From NCBI RefSeq assembly GCF_003544935.1, contig NZ_CP032098.1:2666001-2730000 (forward strand): DNA of 64,000 nucleotides. Direction: 5' to 3'. The stretch's first letter is position 1. Each line of letters begins with the position of its first letter. Positions 1-9,498 of this stretch are shown here, one piece after another. Origin of the DNA: Malaciobacter molluscorum LMG 25693 (GTDB lineage Bacteria; Campylobacterota; Campylobacteria; Campylobacterales; Arcobacteraceae). Both the position numbers and the translations under genes were made by a program. Under the pieces are notes generated by a model that ran no database searches, was not told where the DNA came from, and saw only the letters and a program-made list of their open reading frames with translations.

Positions 1-1538
1 AAAGGTAAAGTATCCGGAAGAAGTTTTTGCCACAACTTTTCTCTTTGTTCTAAATTAGGTTTTTTAAATTCTATTTTATAATTAAACCTTCTTGAAAATG
101 CAGTATCAATTGATTCTAATAAATTCGTTGTTGCAATTAAAATACCTTCAAATCTCTCGATTTGCTCTAAAAATATATTTTGCATTTGATTATGCATTTT
201 TTCACTTCCACTATTTGAAACTGTACTTCTTGCACTTAAGAATTGATCTGCCTCATTTAAAAGTAAAATTGGTTCAGTTTTTGTTCTTTCTACTAAATCT
301 TTATATGTATCAAATATATTTCGAACATTTTTTTCACTTTCTCCAACATACATTGATAAGATTTTACTACAGTCAAAACTTAAAACTTCTCTTTTTAAAG
401 ATTTTGCTAAAGCTAATGCTGTTAAAGTTTTTCCAGTTCCAGCAAATCCATAAAAAATAATTCTAGCTTCAATACCTCTTTTTTTCTCTTTTACACCCCA
501 TTGTTTTAACCTATTTAAAACATTTTTATCAACTTGTTTTAATAAAGAATTTAGTGTTTCTCTTGTTTTATCATTTAATACCACATCATCCAAATTTTTA
601 TTTGTTGATACTAATTCAAACATATCTTGTTCTTTAATAACAGAATCAAGTTTTATCTTAGTTCTCGAATTTTTCTTTTTTGTAGGATGCGATATTTTAT
701 AAAGTATATCATCTGGAATAAAAAAGTTTCTATTTATTCCTCCAAATGCAGTTAAAACTTCGTCATAATCAATTAAACCTTTTGATACTAACTTTGAACT
801 CTCTTCTAATAAACTTCTATATTTAATTTTTTCATAATCATCACTTGATATAAGTTCAATTAAATAATTCATATCTCTTATTGTTCCATCACCACCTGAA
901 TATTCTTCTTTTAATAAAGCAAGAAATATCATTTGTTCTTGCTCATTTAACGAAAACTCTTTAAAGAAGTTTTCAAGCATTATTTCATGATCTGTAACTT
1001 TTACTCTTTCTTTAATTCTATTTTCAAGCATCAAAAGCTTTGATTTTAATCTATTTCTATTTGGAGAATTCTCATCAAAATTTCGTTTTACCATATTTAA
1101 CTGTTTTGCTAAATCTATTTTAAAAAACTGATCTTGTAAATACTCTAAATGATCACTATATTTTTTTATTTCAGGTAAAACAAATTCCAAAGAACCATCT
1201 TCTAAAAGTTTCAAAAATGATGTAGATAAAGATATACTAGAATTTAAAAGCTCTAATTTTGAAATATCACTAATTTTTACATGTTCAAAACTATTATGAA
1301 CAAGCCATCCTAATTCTAATAAAGATTTAATACTCTCCACTTTATATAAATGTTCATATTTTTTTATATCATAAAATTCACTTAATACATCAACAACTAC
1401 AAGGGCATCTCTTCCTGTGATATACTCTTTTGTTAAATATTGTAATATTTTGGCTTCTTCTAATGTACACTTTAATTGTGAATAAAAAGGAACTTTACTA
1501 ACATCTTCTGCTTTTAAAAAATCAATTATTTCTGTCAT
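1..1538 (-). CDS. AAA+ family ATPase (3' end outside the window)
   Basis: The frame is open from an ATG at 1538-1536 to the window edge, so about 512 residues of the N-terminal and central part are visible. The first ~330 residues are helical and of no family I recognise. A C-terminal AAA+ core follows, with a Walker A motif GFAGTGKT at about residues 363-370 and a Walker B-like LLLNEAD near residue 420. The Walker B aspartate before the glutamate is replaced by asparagine, which occurs in some AAA subfamilies. An SRRFNYKIEF sequence follows and looks like an arginine-finger/sensor region. The start overlaps the end of the small upstream gene by 17 bases, so the two are probably co-transcribed. 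Substrate unknown; a remodelling or defence role would be a guess. Confidence 0.8.
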   Translation of the reverse strand, partial: MTEIIDFLKAEDVSKVPFYSQLKCTLEEAKILQYLTKEYITGRDALVVVDVLSEFYDIKKYEHLYKVESIKSLLELGWLVHNSFEHVKISDISKLELLNSSISLSTSFLKLLEDGSLEFVLPEIKKYSDHLEYLQDQFFKIDLAKQLNMVKRNFDENSPNRNRLKSKLLMLENRIKERVKVTDHEIMLENFFKEFSLNEQEQMIFLALLKEEYSGGDGTIRDMNYLIELISSDDYEKIKYRSLLEESSKLVSKGLIDYDEVLTAFGGINRNFFIPDDILYKISHPTKKKNSRTKIKLDSVIKEQDMFELVSTNKNLDDVVLNDKTRETLNSLLKQVDKNVLNRLKQWGVKEKKRGIEARIIFYGFAGTGKTLTALALAKSLKREVLSFDCSKILSMYVGESEKNVRNIFDTYKDLVERTKTEPILLLNEADQFLSARSTVSNSGSEKMHNQMQNIFLEQIERFEGILIATTNLLESIDTAFSRRFNYKIEFKKPNLEQREKLWQKLLPDTLP

Positions 1539-1884
1539 TGTTTAACTTTTCCTGTAATAAATTATAAAACTTCTTTGCATCAATTTTTTCTTTAAATTCA
1601 AACTTTTCATTATTTATATATATAGTATTCTTTTGTATTTTTGAAGTTTGTATATTAGCATATAAAAACTCTTTTTTATTTTTATTAAGGTCAATAATAA
1701 AACTATTTTCAAGTTTTATAACTTTTTTATTACAAATTGCTTTGTATGAACCTTTAGAATAAGAATAATTAATACAATTTTGAGTTTTGATATAATCTTC
1801 AAGTTTTTGTAAATTTGAACTATCATAAATATTTAAACATATAACTAATAAAAAAACTAAAGCAAAAATACCTATAAAAATCAT
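1522..1884 (-). CDS. Small membrane-anchored protein of unknown function
   Basis: A 120-residue protein with one N-terminal hydrophobic segment (about residues 2-18) and a short lysine- and asparagine-rich soluble part. The soluble part is probably periplasmic and looks strand-rich. An AAGGG Shine-Dalgarno lies about 5 bases upstream of the ATG. It overlaps the start of the downstream AAA+ ATPase gene on the same strand, suggesting translational coupling and a shared role. I do not recognise a family; two cysteines (around residues 37 and 51) could form a disulfide if it is exported. Confidence 0.6.
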   Translation of the reverse strand: MIFIGIFALVFLLVICLNIYDSSNLQKLEDYIKTQNCINYSYSKGSYKAICNKKVIKLENSFIIDLNKNKKEFLYANIQTSKIQKNTIYINNEKFEFKEKIDAKKFYNLLQEKLNNDRNN

Positions 1885-2114
1885 TTATACCCTTTTTTTA
1901 ATTAACCGCCGATGATACATAAATAAATCTTAACTATTTATGAACTATTTTTTGTATAAATTCTCGTTAATTTATAATAAAATAATTATTTTTATTAATA
2001 AATAATAAATTATATCTTGAATTAAGATTAATTTGCATATTATTCACTTTTATTAAGTTATACGAGATTAGGTGTTTCTAAAGATTCTAACAAAAAAAAA
2101 TGATAGGATGAATT

Positions 2115-4532
2115 ATGAAGATTTTAACCCCCTTACTTATTGTATTTTTGTTTTTTACAGGTTGTACAAATCTAAATTTAGATACTGCAAATGTAGATTC
2201 AAAAGAAAATTTAATCAAAGATGTAAACAACAAAGATATTAAAGCTATGATTGATTTAGCTAAATATTATGATTTTCCAAAAACTAAAGAAGGTTTATAT
2301 TTATTTAATAAATGGTATAAAACAGTAAAAAATAGTACAGATTCACAAAGTATGCAAAAAATTGCAGATGTATATTTAAAAAATCATGATATGTTTATAG
2401 ATGGTGAAAACAAAGCACTAAATTTATATAAAAAATCTTATGCAATGGGTAATTTAGATGCTGCTGTAAAACTAATTGAATACTATTCAAATACTTATAA
2501 AAAAGATGAAAAAAAACAAATTGAAGACGCAGTTTTAAATAAATTATCTGATTCTCAAATTATAGAACTTTATTCTTTTTATAAAAATAAATATAAAAGA
2601 AAAGATGCTGAAAATTTATTAACACTTATGAATAAAAAAGGGTTAAAAGAACCTTTTGAATTTAGATTAAAAGAATTCAAATCATTAATTTATTATATTT
2701 ATAAAGAAGATTCAAAACAAAAATATGATGAATTTATAAAAGATGTAATTGCTTCAAAAAATATTGAAAATATGTTAAAAACAGCAAAAGTTCTAAAATC
2801 AAAATATAAATACTTAGATGCTATAAAAGTATATAATGAGATTTTGAAATTAGATGATACAAAAGCTGAAATTTATGCAGATTTATCAGAAATTTATTCA
2901 AGGGGAAGTTATAGAGAGAGTTTATCAAGAGATAAAGAAAAAAGCTTAGAATATTTACAAAAAGCTTTTAATCTAAATGATACAAATGCTGCTAAAGATT
3001 TATTAAACCATTACTCTACAAAACCAGAATATATTGATGATTATGAAAAATTAGTTACAAAATTAAAAAAATCAGATGAAGGTAAATTTATACTTGCAAA
3101 GTTTTATCAAATAAAAAGAAAAAAAGATAAAGCAGATTCATTACTTAATGAATTAGCAAATGATGGATACAAAGATGCTATTTTAGAACTTGCGACAAAA
3201 TCTGTATCTACTTATAACTTCAATCCAGAAGATTATAAATTAATCAAAAAATGGCAAGATTATATTTTAAAAAGTAATGATATAAAATTAAAACAAGATT
3301 TATTAAAAAAACTAGACACTTATTATTATAGAAAAAACTATAAAAATACAATTGAAAGTCTAAAAAAAGATATAGCTTCTACTAAAGAAACTGCAAAAAT
3401 AAATATTTTAGATTTAAGAGAACTTGCACAAAAAAACAAATATTCTCATCCTAAAGAAGCTTTAGAATATTATAAAAAAGCAGCAAGCTATGGCGATGTA
3501 TTTAGTAAAAGAGCATTAGCTTCTATGTATTTAAATAGAGATTTTAAAGAGTATGACAAAGCTGTTGAAATATTAAAAGCGCTAATGAAAGAAGGTGATT
3601 ATAAATCAGGAATGCAACTTGCATCTTTATATAGATATCCTTCTTATTTATATGAAAAAAATATTCCAAAGGGAATTAAAGTTTATGAGTATTATGCAAA
3701 ACAAGATGATATAAACTCAATTGAAAAACTTCAAAGAATTTATCTTTGTGGACCATGCAATGACAATAAAGATATTGATTATGAAAAAGCTTTTTACTAT
3801 ACTCAAAGACTAGTTGATTTAAGAGGTAAAGGTTCTGATTATGCATCACTAGGTTGGCATTATCAATACTCAAAAGGTATAAAAGAAGATTTACAAAAAG
3901 CTAAACAATACTACTTAAAAGCCGTAGAAAAAGGTTATTATCAAGCATACTATAATTTAGCATGGTTGTATTATAGAGAAAATGATAAAGATGCTATAAT
4001 CAGATTAGATTATAAAGAAGCAAAAAAATATTTAGAAGAAGGTGTTAAATATAGAGATAATCAATGCATGAATCTTCTTGGAGTATTTTATAAAAATGGT
4101 TACGGTGTAAAAAAAGATTTTGATAAAGCTATTTATTATTTAAAACCAATTGCAAAATATTATAAATATCCTGCATTTAATTTAGCAGAAATTTATAAAA
4201 GTAAAAAACAGTATAAATTAGCTAAAGAGTATTATGAAATATCTGCAAAAAAACAAAAAGCTGCTTCTCAACTTGAATTAGGGATATTATATGAAAAAGG
4301 TTTAGGTGCACCTAAAGATGTAGAAAAAGCAGTTTTATATTATCAAGATGCTTATGCTAATAAATTAGAAACAGAACAAAAAGATATTGCTGCATATAAT
4401 ATAGGTCTTGTATATGAATATGGAAAAGGTGAATACAAAAAAGATATTAAAAAAGCAATTCAATGGTATAAAAGATCAAATACTAAAAAAGCAAAACAAC
4501 ATTTAAAAAAATTACAAAAGGCTAAAAGATGA
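2115..4532 (+). CDS. Sel1/TPR-repeat lipoprotein (paralogue A)
   Basis: An 805-residue lipoprotein. The N-terminus has a signal peptide ending in a lipobox (FFTGC, Cys17), so it should be lipid-anchored and face the periplasm. Most of the chain is helical repeats. The C-terminal half contains clear Sel1-like units of about 36 residues (for example EKGLGAPKDVEKAVLYYQDA and NGYGVKKDFDKAIYYL). Sel1 lipoproteins usually scaffold envelope complexes (HcpC-type proteins, AlgK), but nothing here names a partner. Its N-terminal ~60 residues are closely similar to the third gene of the cluster (6065-8467), pointing to tandem duplication. The last 4 bases overlap the next gene (ATGA), and GATAGGATGA lies just upstream of the ATG as ribosome site. 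Confidence 0.8.
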   Translation: MKILTPLLIVFLFFTGCTNLNLDTANVDSKENLIKDVNNKDIKAMIDLAKYYDFPKTKEGLYLFNKWYKTVKNSTDSQSMQKIADVYLKNHDMFIDGENKALNLYKKSYAMGNLDAAVKLIEYYSNTYKKDEKKQIEDAVLNKLSDSQIIELYSFYKNKYKRKDAENLLTLMNKKGLKEPFEFRLKEFKSLIYYIYKEDSKQKYDEFIKDVIASKNIENMLKTAKVLKSKYKYLDAIKVYNEILKLDDTKAEIYADLSEIYSRGSYRESLSRDKEKSLEYLQKAFNLNDTNAAKDLLNHYSTKPEYIDDYEKLVTKLKKSDEGKFILAKFYQIKRKKDKADSLLNELANDGYKDAILELATKSVSTYNFNPEDYKLIKKWQDYILKSNDIKLKQDLLKKLDTYYYRKNYKNTIESLKKDIASTKETAKINILDLRELAQKNKYSHPKEALEYYKKAASYGDVFSKRALASMYLNRDFKEYDKAVEILKALMKEGDYKSGMQLASLYRYPSYLYEKNIPKGIKVYEYYAKQDDINSIEKLQRIYLCGPCNDNKDIDYEKAFYYTQRLVDLRGKGSDYASLGWHYQYSKGIKEDLQKAKQYYLKAVEKGYYQAYYNLAWLYYRENDKDAIIRLDYKEAKKYLEEGVKYRDNQCMNLLGVFYKNGYGVKKDFDKAIYYLKPIAKYYKYPAFNLAEIYKSKKQYKLAKEYYEISAKKQKAASQLELGILYEKGLGAPKDVEKAVLYYQDAYANKLETEQKDIAAYNIGLVYEYGKGEYKKDIKKAIQWYKRSNTKKAKQHLKKLQKAKR

Positions 4533-6055
4533 TAAAAAATAATATCTTTCATTCATCATTTAAAAAAGTAGTTATAACTACTTTTTTAATAACATCTTCA
4601 GTATCAGCGTCAACAAATAATGTAAAGATTGATTGTAATTTGAAATCAGAATCAGTTTTCAAAACTTTTTGTTATGAAAAAAAGTTTAAAAAAGGAAATT
4701 ACGAGAATGCTGATAATCTAATAAGTGGATTATCAAGAAATAGAGAAGATGCAAAAGTAAAAAAATATATTGATATTTTAAATAAAAATAATAAATTAAA
4801 TTTGATAAAATACGAATATTCTTTAAGTAGAAAAAATCATGAGTATTTAAAAGAATTAAGAGTAAAAAATCTTGATATAGAAGATATCGAAAGAAATATT
4901 AAATACAATAAAGACAAAAGAGACTTATGGTATAACAGAATTATTAATTCTAAAAAATACTCTAAATATGTAGAATTTGCAGAAATTATAAATAAAACAG
5001 ATCCACAAAAAGCTAAAGAGTTGATAAAGATTGCAAGTAAACATAATAATGCAAAAGCTATTTATTTATCAACAACAAATAAATATGCTTTATACCTAGA
5101 TGAAAAACAAAAAAAAGAATTACTTGAAAAAGCTGCGAAACTAAAAAATAAAGAAGCTTTACTTGAATTATTTAAAAAAGATTATAAATGGATTTCATCT
5201 ATAAAAAAACTAAAAGATGATGAGTTAGTTGAGTTTTTCTTAAATAATGAGAAAGATTTAAAATACAATGATAAAAAATATTTCTTAAATAGATTTGTAA
5301 AAGATGGAAATGCAAAAGGAATATATTTAAAACTTAAATCTATTGAAATGCATAAATATGGATATAATGAACTAATAAGTAATATAACAAAAAAATTCTC
5401 ATCTACAAGATTTATCAACTCAAAAGTTAGATATGACTTGTCAAAATATAAAGATGATATATTAAAAGAATATGCTAAAAACAATGATATAAAAGCAACA
5501 TTGTATTTATCTACTAAATATGGTAAAACAAAAAATCTTTTAAAACCAGAAGAGTACATTTTAGAAAAAGGAAGTAAAAAAGATATATTCTTATTTGCTC
5601 AACAATTAGCTTCAAATAGATATCAAGGTTCAAATGAATCAATTAAGATTTTAGAAAAACTTGCAAAACAAAACTATGCTCCAGCAGAAGAGTTATTAAT
5701 GAGTCTATATTTGAAAGAAAAAATTTATAAAAAATACCCTAAAAAAGTTGAAGCACTTTCAAATAAACTTATTAAAAAAGATAACTTAGAAGCATTATAT
5801 TATAAAATAGTTAAAATAGGTAATCCAAATAATTTAGATAAATTAACAACAGCGCAATTCAAAGAAGTTCTTAAAGTAGCTAATAAAATGCAAAGTTTAG
5901 GTTTTGTAGCTGCTAGAAATATAAAAAAAACAATATATTCATATATTCTAAAGAACAAAAAAGGTTCTACTCTTTACAATGACATAAAAAAAGAAGTTCA
6001 AGAAGGTATTAAAAATAATGATTCTTTCTTTAAGCACTTTAAATATTTACTATAA
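4529..6055 (+). CDS. Exported TPR/Sel1-like protein
   Basis: A 508-residue protein with an N-terminal signal peptide (hydrophobic stretch about residues 12-27, SVSA/S-like cleavage) and no lipobox, so soluble periplasmic rather than lipid-anchored. The rest is helical, with degenerate Sel1/TPR units such as GSNESIKILEKLAKQNYAPA near residues 370-390. It starts inside the stop codon of the upstream lipoprotein (ATGA overlap) and ends 9 bases before the next lipoprotein. It therefore sits between two paralogous Sel1 lipoproteins in one operon, perhaps as their soluble partner. No specific function is recognised. Confidence 0.7.
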   Translation: MIKNNIFHSSFKKVVITTFLITSSVSASTNNVKIDCNLKSESVFKTFCYEKKFKKGNYENADNLISGLSRNREDAKVKKYIDILNKNNKLNLIKYEYSLSRKNHEYLKELRVKNLDIEDIERNIKYNKDKRDLWYNRIINSKKYSKYVEFAEIINKTDPQKAKELIKIASKHNNAKAIYLSTTNKYALYLDEKQKKELLEKAAKLKNKEALLELFKKDYKWISSIKKLKDDELVEFFLNNEKDLKYNDKKYFLNRFVKDGNAKGIYLKLKSIEMHKYGYNELISNITKKFSSTRFINSKVRYDLSKYKDDILKEYAKNNDIKATLYLSTKYGKTKNLLKPEEYILEKGSKKDIFLFAQQLASNRYQGSNESIKILEKLAKQNYAPAEELLMSLYLKEKIYKKYPKKVEALSNKLIKKDNLEALYYKIVKIGNPNNLDKLTTAQFKEVLKVANKMQSLGFVAARNIKKTIYSYILKNKKGSTLYNDIKKEVQEGIKNNDSFFKHFKYLL

Positions 6056-6064
6056 AGGATAAAA

Positions 6065-8467
6065 ATGAAATATATTATTTCAATAATTGCTGTTTTATTC
6101 ATAATGTCAGGTTGTACTAATTTAAGTACACCTGATTATAATAAATCATCAAAAGAGCAACTGATTAATAGTGCCAATGCAGGTGATATAAAAGCAATGG
6201 TTGCTTTAAATAAAAACTATAACTTTCCCGAAACAAAAGAGGGTTTAAAATACTACAACAAATGGATCAATTTAATTGATAATAAAAAAAATAGTAAAGA
6301 TATAATTTCATTTGCAAAAGTTTTTAAAAATTATAAAGATATGTTTATAAATGGTAATTTAAAATATGAAAAATTACTTAATCTAGCAAAAGATGATAAA
6401 GATACTTTATTTTTACTTCTTAATCATTATATAAATGCCCATAAATATGAAAAAGAAGTTGATACAAAAGATGCTATTTTAAAAAATGCAACAAAAGAAG
6501 ATTTGCAAAAACTTTACGATATATATACAAAAAGTATATATAAAGCAAGGGGTGGTCACTACGAATATAAAGCTAAAGAGATAAGAGATTTAATGGTAAA
6601 AAAAGGTTTTATAAATGAAAATAAAAGCTCATTTTTTTATCTAGACAAAATCTATGAATCAAATAATAAAACAGAAATAGATAATATATTAAATAAAATT
6701 TACAACTCAAATAGTTTTGAAGATATTTACCAAAGTGCAAAACTTTTAAAATCAGAAAAAGATAAAAGAAGTATAAAGTTTTATGAAAAAGCTATTACTT
6801 TAACTGATGATAAAAAAATCAAATCTGAAATATACTATGATTTATACTTTATTTATACATATAATAAAGCTTATAATATAAACAAAGATGAACAAAAACA
6901 AATGGATGTATTAAAAAAATCTTTTTCTTTAGGTTCAGATAAAGCAAAATATTCGTTAACTATAAAATATCGTAATAATAAAAAATATAAAGATGAGTAT
7001 GAACAATTAAAAGAGGATTATTTTAAAACAATTGAGGGTAAAAAAGAGTTTGCAAATATCTTATACAAAGGATATGCTAGAAAAGAGGCTTATAAAATTT
7101 GGGAAGAACTTGCATCTACAAATCATGATGAAGACTCAATTATAGCACTTGCTTTTAAACAAAATGCCTTTGCAGCTATGTTTTTAAAATCTAAAAGTGA
7201 TGATGTATCAAAAAAATGGCAACATTATATTATAGAACATCCAAACAAATCTTTAATAGAAAAAGCAAAAAAGAAATTTTTTGATAACTCTTCATCTAAA
7301 AAATTTGAACCTAATTTTTTAGAAACAATTCTAAAAAAAGATTTAAAAGAACAAAATATAATAACATTAAGAAATCTTTATGATTATTATCGTTTTTCAA
7401 ATGGATTAAATGCCTTTAAATATTTACAATCTGCGGTAAATGCAGGTGATGTAAAAAGTAAAATACAATTATCTCAACTTTATTTTAAAAGAAAATCAAG
7501 TGTAAATAAAGGACTTGATATATTAAAAGAGCTTTCAAAAGAAGGTGATATTTCTGCTACAACAAGATTAGCTGATTTTTATTTTTATCCAAGTTACAAA
7601 TTTAAATCTATGGCAAACCCTAAATTAGGTATTGAATATTTTGAAAAAGCTGTTTCACTTGGAGATACAAATTCACTAAAAGCTTTATATAATATTTACA
7701 GTTGTACAACGTGCAAAGAGAAATTAACTGATTTTAAAAAAGCTAAATATTATGCAGAAGAACTTACTAAAAAAGGTAGGTCTGATGGATACTTTGAACT
7801 AGCAAAATTCTATTATTATGGAGTTGAGACTAAAAAAGATCTTAAAAAAGCATTAGAATATTTTGAGAAAGCTGCAAAATACTACTATGCAAAAGCATAC
7901 TATGAATTAGGATTGTTATATTATGAAAAAAGTAAGGTAACACTAACTATTGATAATAAAAAAGCATTAGACTACTTTAAAAAAGGTGCTCAATTAAAAA
8001 ACTTTGATTGTAACTATATTTTAGGTGATATTTATGTATTAGGTTATGCTGGAGTAAAAAAAGATAAAGAAAAAGCAATAGAGTATTATAAAAGAATTGC
8101 TTATTTAGATAAAAATGTTGCATTTTATATAGGATATTATTATATAAATGATAAAAAAGATTATGAAAATGCAGCTAAATATTTTGAGAAATCTTTAAAC
8201 TCAAAAACAGGTAAGGGATATTATGAACTAGCTTATTTGTATGAAAATGGTCTTGGCGTAAAACAAGATGTATTTAATGCATTAAGATTTTATGATAAAG
8301 CTTATAAACTGGCAAACGATAAACAAGCTGCATTCCAAATTGCAAAAATTCTTCATTATGGAAAAGGAAAAGTTCCTCAAAATAAAAAGATTGCAAAAGA
8401 GTGGTATGAAGTTGTTGGATCAAAAGAGGCAAAAAAACAAATAAAACTACTTGAAAATATTAAGTAA
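6065..8467 (+). CDS. Sel1/TPR-repeat lipoprotein (paralogue B)
   Basis: An 800-residue lipoprotein with signal peptide and lipobox (IMSGC, Cys17). It has the same layout as the gene at 2115: a matching N-terminal block (KEQLINSANAGDIKAM against KENLIKDVNNKDIKAM), a long helical middle and C-terminal Sel1 units (NGLGVKQDVFNALRFYDKAY). The two flank an exported helical protein and were probably made by duplication. An AAAGGATAAAA ribosome site precedes the ATG. The 3' end overlaps the convergent AEC transporter gene by 8 bases. Likely an envelope scaffold; partner unknown. Confidence 0.8.
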   Translation: MKYIISIIAVLFIMSGCTNLSTPDYNKSSKEQLINSANAGDIKAMVALNKNYNFPETKEGLKYYNKWINLIDNKKNSKDIISFAKVFKNYKDMFINGNLKYEKLLNLAKDDKDTLFLLLNHYINAHKYEKEVDTKDAILKNATKEDLQKLYDIYTKSIYKARGGHYEYKAKEIRDLMVKKGFINENKSSFFYLDKIYESNNKTEIDNILNKIYNSNSFEDIYQSAKLLKSEKDKRSIKFYEKAITLTDDKKIKSEIYYDLYFIYTYNKAYNINKDEQKQMDVLKKSFSLGSDKAKYSLTIKYRNNKKYKDEYEQLKEDYFKTIEGKKEFANILYKGYARKEAYKIWEELASTNHDEDSIIALAFKQNAFAAMFLKSKSDDVSKKWQHYIIEHPNKSLIEKAKKKFFDNSSSKKFEPNFLETILKKDLKEQNIITLRNLYDYYRFSNGLNAFKYLQSAVNAGDVKSKIQLSQLYFKRKSSVNKGLDILKELSKEGDISATTRLADFYFYPSYKFKSMANPKLGIEYFEKAVSLGDTNSLKALYNIYSCTTCKEKLTDFKKAKYYAEELTKKGRSDGYFELAKFYYYGVETKKDLKKALEYFEKAAKYYYAKAYYELGLLYYEKSKVTLTIDNKKALDYFKKGAQLKNFDCNYILGDIYVLGYAGVKKDKEKAIEYYKRIAYLDKNVAFYIGYYYINDKKDYENAAKYFEKSLNSKTGKGYYELAYLYENGLGVKQDVFNALRFYDKAYKLANDKQAAFQIAKILHYGKGKVPQNKKIAKEWYEVVGSKEAKKQIKLLENIK

Positions 8468-9389
8468 AGTAGTTTTGAAAAAGCATTAATATTGCTGAAA
8501 TAGAAAATATTGAAACTAATGTTTCTGTAGTAATAATTGCAGACATTAGTTTCATATCTCCACCTAATTGTTTTGCTAAAATATACGCACTTGAAGCAGT
8601 CGGCATCGAACCAAAAAGAACTAATACTGCCAAAGCATCGCCTTGAACACCAAAAGCCCTTGCAATAAAAAAGATAAAAGCTGGGAAAATTGCAAGTTTT
8701 ATAAATAAAGAACTAAAAAGTTCTAATTTTACTTCTTTTATATGTTTTATATGTAAACCTACACCAACTGATAAAAGACCCAAAGGAAGAGTTGCTGAAC
8801 TTAAGATTCCTAAAGTTTTTTCTAATGGTAAAAATAATCTAATTCCAAAATAGTTCAAAGTTCCACCAACTACACAACCAATAATCAATGGATTTTTTAC
8901 TACTGATTTAAAAAATGAGATAATATCTATTTTTTGATTTAATGTATAAAGTGAAAAAATCATAATACATAAAATATTTAATAGAGGAATCATAAAAGTC
9001 ATTAATAATGCAGCAAGAACAAGGCCTTCATCTCCTAATACTGTAGCAGTTAAAGCTAAAAATACATAAGAATTAAATCTAGTTGCACCTTGATAAACAG
9101 AAGTAAAGGCTTTTCCTTCAAATAAAAATACAAATTTAGATAAAAACATTAATAATATTGTCAAAACAAATAAAGTTACAACACCAGATGAGACAAAAGC
9201 AAAACCATTAATATCACCTAAAGAAGCTGTTGAAAGTTTATATATAAGTAAACTAGGAAATAGTACATAATATGTAAATTTATCTGCATATTGCCAAAAT
9301 TCTAAATTTGGGAACTCAATTCTTTTAAAAAAATATCCTAAAAATATTAGAAAAGAGATCGGTAAAAGAGCGTATAAAATAGTTTGCAT
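8460..9389 (-). CDS. AEC (auxin efflux carrier) family transporter
   Basis: A 309-residue, almost entirely hydrophobic protein with about ten predicted membrane segments in the two-bundle arrangement of the AEC/malate-permease family. Family features are the N-terminal LLPISFLIFLGYFFKR segment, a charged loop mid-protein and the conserved SMPTASSAYILAKQLGGD motif in the second half. Bacterial members export or exchange organic acids such as malate or malonate; the substrate cannot be told from sequence. The start is supported by GGGGAGA about 5 bases upstream. It converges with, and slightly overlaps, the Sel1 lipoprotein gene. Confidence 0.85.
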   Translation of the reverse strand: MQTILYALLPISFLIFLGYFFKRIEFPNLEFWQYADKFTYYVLFPSLLIYKLSTASLGDINGFAFVSSGVVTLFVLTILLMFLSKFVFLFEGKAFTSVYQGATRFNSYVFLALTATVLGDEGLVLAALLMTFMIPLLNILCIMIFSLYTLNQKIDIISFFKSVVKNPLIIGCVVGGTLNYFGIRLFLPLEKTLGILSSATLPLGLLSVGVGLHIKHIKEVKLELFSSLFIKLAIFPAFIFFIARAFGVQGDALAVLVLFGSMPTASSAYILAKQLGGDMKLMSAIITTETLVSIFSISAILMLFQNYFT

Positions 9390-9498
9390 TATTTCTCCCC
9401 AGAATAATCAATTATAAAAATAGAAGTTGATTATACAACCTTTATTTTTATTTTTAATTAAGATGTATCCTTATAAACAAAATTTAATTTTAATATGT

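Noticed and set aside
92-460. Open frame on the plus strand opposite the AAA+ ATPase
   Set aside because: It is antisense to a recognisable Walker A/B protein, has low-complexity composition rich in Phe and Leu and no ribosome site.
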